A DNA stretch of 64,000 nt from Marinobacterium stanieri. Lineage in GTDB: Bacteria; Pseudomonadota; Gammaproteobacteria; Pseudomonadales; Balneatricaceae. Both the position numbers and the translations under genes were made by a program. The notes under the pieces are model-generated. The model saw only the letters and a list, made by a program, of their open reading frames with translations, ran no database searches and was not told the origin of the DNA. Numbering within the stretch: the first letter of the stretch is position 1; each line of letters starts with the position of its first letter. The stretch spans positions 248,001-312,000 of the forward strand of contig NZ_FTMN01000002.1 in assembly GCF_900155945.1 (NCBI RefSeq), given 5' to 3'. This document shows, piece after piece, positions 62,315 through 64,000 of the stretch.

Positions 62315-62391
62315 TGGCGGAACGGACGGGACTCGAACCCGCGACCCCCTGCGTGACAGGCAGGTATTCTAACCAACTGAACTACCGCTCC
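62315..62391 (-). tRNA. tRNA-Asp (GTC), copy 5
   Basis: First tRNA of the array in transcription order. It has the C-G acceptor form, like copy 1. About 50 bases lie between the predicted transcription start and its 5' end. Confidence 0.98.
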
Positions 62392-62448
62392 ACTTCTTCA
62401 TTCCCGTCGACACTTTGTTGTAACAAGTGCCCCGTGAATGAGGTGCGC

Positions 62449-62476
62449 ATTTTAAGGAGTTCTGAGATGTTGTCAA
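62449..62476 (-). promoter_or_regulatory. Strong stable-RNA-type promoter of the tRNA array
   Basis: On the minus strand a perfect -35 TTGACA (62471-62476) is separated by 16 bases from -10 TAAAAT (62449-62454). A GC-rich GCGC discriminator follows and an A/T-rich UP-like stretch precedes (62481-62500). This is the pattern of growth-rate and stringently controlled rRNA/tRNA promoters. Confidence 0.85.
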
Positions 62477-62609
62477 TCACTTAATTTAAAAAAATTTCGT
62501 TTTATTTCAGAGCCGTACAAAGATTAACCAAGTCAACACAATGACTTGCGACCCTCGACCACTTGGGCCACAGTCAGGGTACGGCTTGCAAAACGACTGA
62601 TGGACCCTT

Positions 62610-63161
62610 ATGACCGCTACAGAGACAGCCCTTGATCAATTGATGGAGACCTTCCTCGCCTCCTGCGACCAACACCAATACCCAATGACCCCTTTTGATC
62701 CCGATTGGCCCAGCGCCTGCTATCGGCATGAAGCCAGTCCGGGCAAAGACGTCAGCTGGCAACCGGTGCGCATTGAAGGGCCATTGGATATGTTCCAACG
62801 CCTGAGCGATGCATTGGAAGAAGAGCTGCACCCGGACCTGGTCAGCTACTATAGTCGTTACTGGTCAGACCCCATCAACTGCGTGATGCCAGATGGCACC
62901 CAGCTTAGTTTGCTGTTTGCATGGAATAGAGAAGACCTGGAACGACTCCGAGGCAATCTCATTGGCCATGCACTGAGCAAACGCAAGCAAAAGCGCCCGT
63001 TGACGCTATTCTTCGGTGTAGTAGAGCCCGACACCAATGACATGATCAGCCTCAACAATCAGGATGGCAGCATTTGGCTGGAAAAACCTGGCAAGGCACC
63101 ACATACCCGACTGGCTGACACCCTGGCTGATTTTTTGCGCCAGCTATCACCCGCTCTGTAA
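62610..63161 (+). CDS. syd: SecY-interacting protein Syd, 183 aa
   Basis: The protein matches Syd along its length. Characteristic segments are WQPVRIEGPLDMFQRLSDALEEELHPDLVSYYSRYWSDP, LSLLFAWNREDLERLRGNLIGHALSKRKQKRPLTLFFG and the C-terminal HTRLADTLADFLRQLSPAL. In E. coli Syd binds SecY at the inner face of the membrane and acts as a checkpoint for SecYEG assembly. The start ATG 62610 has a weak ribosome site. It is divergent from the tRNA array. Its stop codon is immediately followed by the palindromic repeat at 63162. Confidence 0.94.
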   Translation: MTATETALDQLMETFLASCDQHQYPMTPFDPDWPSACYRHEASPGKDVSWQPVRIEGPLDMFQRLSDALEEELHPDLVSYYSRYWSDPINCVMPDGTQLSLLFAWNREDLERLRGNLIGHALSKRKQKRPLTLFFGVVEPDTNDMISLNNQDGSIWLEKPGKAPHTRLADTLADFLRQLSPAL

Positions 63162-63323
63162 CAGGGTGTTGAAGCGTTATCGAGGTAGCCGAGGCAAGCG
63201 GAACGCCGCCCGGGCGAAAACAGGCGAAAACAGGCGAAAAAGCGCAGTTTAGTGGACTAAATGAGCATTTTGAGCCTGTTTTTAACGATGCATCGGCAAC
63301 GTAGATAGATTTTCAGCAGCCTG
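63162..63323. repeat. 162-bp palindromic MITE-like repeat
   Basis: Terminal inverted repeats CAGGGTGTTGAA (63162-63173) and TTCAGCAGCCTG (63312-63323) match at ten of twelve positions. Inside, the two halves are imperfect complements for most of their length, meeting at a central AGTTTAGT/ACTAAAT stem. Three tandem copies of a GGCGAAAACA-type decamer lie in the left half. No frame codes for a transposase, so it would be a non-autonomous element or large REP-type unit. Confidence 0.7.
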
Positions 63324-63344
63324 TAAACCGATACACGCTGGCAT

Positions 63345-64000
63345 TCAACCTACACTGAACGCCAGCAGCCGGCTGATCTGGCACAGAGGCCTGCCTGACT
63401 GCTCGCGCAAGTCATTAAACGCCTGCTGCACCAGCTTAAGATCACGCTGTGCGGTCGGCTTTTTCTCGATCACGCCCTGAGCCTTAAGAGCAACCACTAC
63501 ATCATCGGTCAGCATGAAGGTATCCTTGCCCAACATACGCAGAAAATAGGCTCCCGAGTTGCCACCAAGCTGCTTGCCGCGTTTTTTAAGCAGGGACCAC
63601 AACCCGATGATATCCTCCTCCGGCCACTCGGCAATCATTCGGGCAACGCTGCCATACTCCTGTGCCAGGTCGACCATCATCATGGCATTTTCACGAGTGG
63701 ACTTGATCTTGCCAAAGTGCCGAATGATACGTTCGTTATGCATCAGCTCCTCCAGCATTTCATCACTCATCTCCTGCACTGCTTCAGGATTAAAGCGGTA
63801 AAAGGCTTCCTCAAATGCAGGCCATTTGGAGTCGACAAGAGAATGCTTCAACCCGGCACGAAAAATACGCCGCATCATCACTGAAAAGATACGATCATCA
63901 GGTATAGCCGCCAATTCCTGCGCTGACAAAGGCGGCATGCCCAGCAAATCTTCCAACGAACTGTCCGGATGAAAATTCAACGCCTGCTCACAAAGATCCG
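63345..64000 (-). CDS. DNA-3-methyladenine glycosylase I-family protein, C-terminal part
   Basis: The gene runs off the right edge. The frame stays open to 64000 (reading DLCEQALNFHPDS before the visible region), so an apparent TTG start at 63980 is not the true one; family members have about ten to twenty more residues there. The body matches the Tag-like family (HhH-GPD fold): AAIPDDRIFSVMMRRIFRAGL, SKWPAFEEAFYRFNP, IVRHFGKI-type RIIRHFGKIKSTRENAMMM, EWPEEDIIGLWSLLKKRGKQLGGNSG and RPLCQISRLLA. It removes alkylated purines from DNA. It is convergent with syd across the repeat. Confidence 0.88.
   Translation of the reverse strand, partial: DLCEQALNFHPDSSLEDLLGMPPLSAQELAAIPDDRIFSVMMRRIFRAGLKHSLVDSKWPAFEEAFYRFNPEAVQEMSDEMLEELMHNERIIRHFGKIKSTRENAMMMVDLAQEYGSVARMIAEWPEEDIIGLWSLLKKRGKQLGGNSGAYFLRMLGKDTFMLTDDVVVALKAQGVIEKKPTAQRDLKLVQQAFNDLREQSGRPLCQISRLLAFSVG

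Noticed and set aside
61416-62391. Regularly spaced repeats that could suggest a CRISPR array
   Set aside because: The repeats are complete tRNA genes with encoded CCA, and the spacers between them are the same, not unique.
61400-62484. Open frames over the tRNA array (61400-61747, 62242-62484) encoding repeated LEPATPCVTGRYSNQLNY-type peptides
   Set aside because: They are antisense translations of tRNA-Asp and tRNA-Val; this peptide is a well-known artefact of annotating such arrays.
63345-63980. TTG at 63980 as the start of the DNA glycosylase
   Set aside because: The frame continues to the window edge with family-like residues, so the gene is cut by the window, not started there.
1-64000. 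Prophage, insertion sequences, toxin-antitoxin or defence islands
   Set aside because: No integrase, transposase, restriction, toxin or phage structural gene was seen; gene content and coding style are even throughout.

Overview
The window is ordinary chromosomal DNA of a Gram-negative gammaproteobacterium. I would place it in the marine Oceanospirillales/Oceanospirillaceae on the overall gene set: a small OmpC-like porin with an MKKSLIALAVAG-type leader, a 1613-residue NAD-glutamate dehydrogenase, Mqo, RMF, RlmKL, Syd, a DUF2835 protein and a QEGLA-motif protein. This placement is inference, because the window carries no rRNA. Base composition and coding style look even throughout. I see no prophage, insertion sequence, integron, CRISPR array or recognisable defence island. 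The unusual material lies in domain architectures, gene pairings, leader and operator structures, a tRNA array and one short palindromic repeat.

Layout. 1-1.2 kb: the start of an MlaA-like gene and a porin. 1.5-10.8 kb, minus strand: HrpA helicase, acyl-CoA ligase, YafJ-type amidotransferase, bactofilin, M23 peptidase, PpnN; the genes from the M23 peptidase to HrpA are tightly packed. 11-16.9 kb, plus strand: PIN-PhoH ATPase, Mqo behind a structured leader, YidD, and a kinase-less SLC5-STAC protein. 16.9-28.6 kb: two MscS-type channels, an SH3-domain membrane protein, a CBS-PAS-GGDEF-EAL protein, PtsP (nitrogen PTS enzyme I), a QEGLA/DUF1704 putative metallopeptidase, a second class II amidotransferase and an MFS transporter. 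28.8-31.5 kb: a two-receiver response regulator facing a chemoreceptor. 31.6-36.2 kb: a MoxR / DUF58 / transglutaminase / YgjP operon. 36.2-43.5 kb: FAD oxidoreductase, SlyD-type prolyl isomerase, ammonium transporter with NtrC-like boxes, RlmKL, RMF, PyrD, DUF2835. 43.5-53.6 kb: NAD-GDH, an orphan BatD, a TIGR01777 epimerase, riboflavin synthase, a hemerythrin, and an AlbA_2 protein paired with a two-TM protein. 53.6-61.2 kb: a compact seven-gene minus-strand run (PLP enzyme, NadK, phosphoesterase, rhomboid, YeaC, DUF2797, PepN). 61.4-62.4 kb: a tandem tRNA-Val/tRNA-Asp array (5 Asp, 4 Val, one decayed Asp) behind a strong rRNA-type promoter. 62.6-64 kb: Syd, a 162-bp palindromic repeat, and the C-terminal part of a DNA glycosylase.

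How the genes fit together. Nitrogen handling recurs: PtsP, the ammonium transporter with NtrC-like boxes, NAD-GDH and two class II amidotransferases. So do envelope functions: MlaA, porin, bactofilin/M23, three mechanosensitive or membrane-sensor proteins, and the MoxR/transglutaminase group. Stable-RNA and translation economy is represented by RMF, RlmKL, PpnN and the tRNA array. Nothing in the window is clearly a new defence or mobile system. The best leads are the kinase-less CbrA-like protein, the AlbA_2/two-TM pair, the QEGLA-peptidase/MscS pair, the structured mqo leader and the decayed tRNA in the array.
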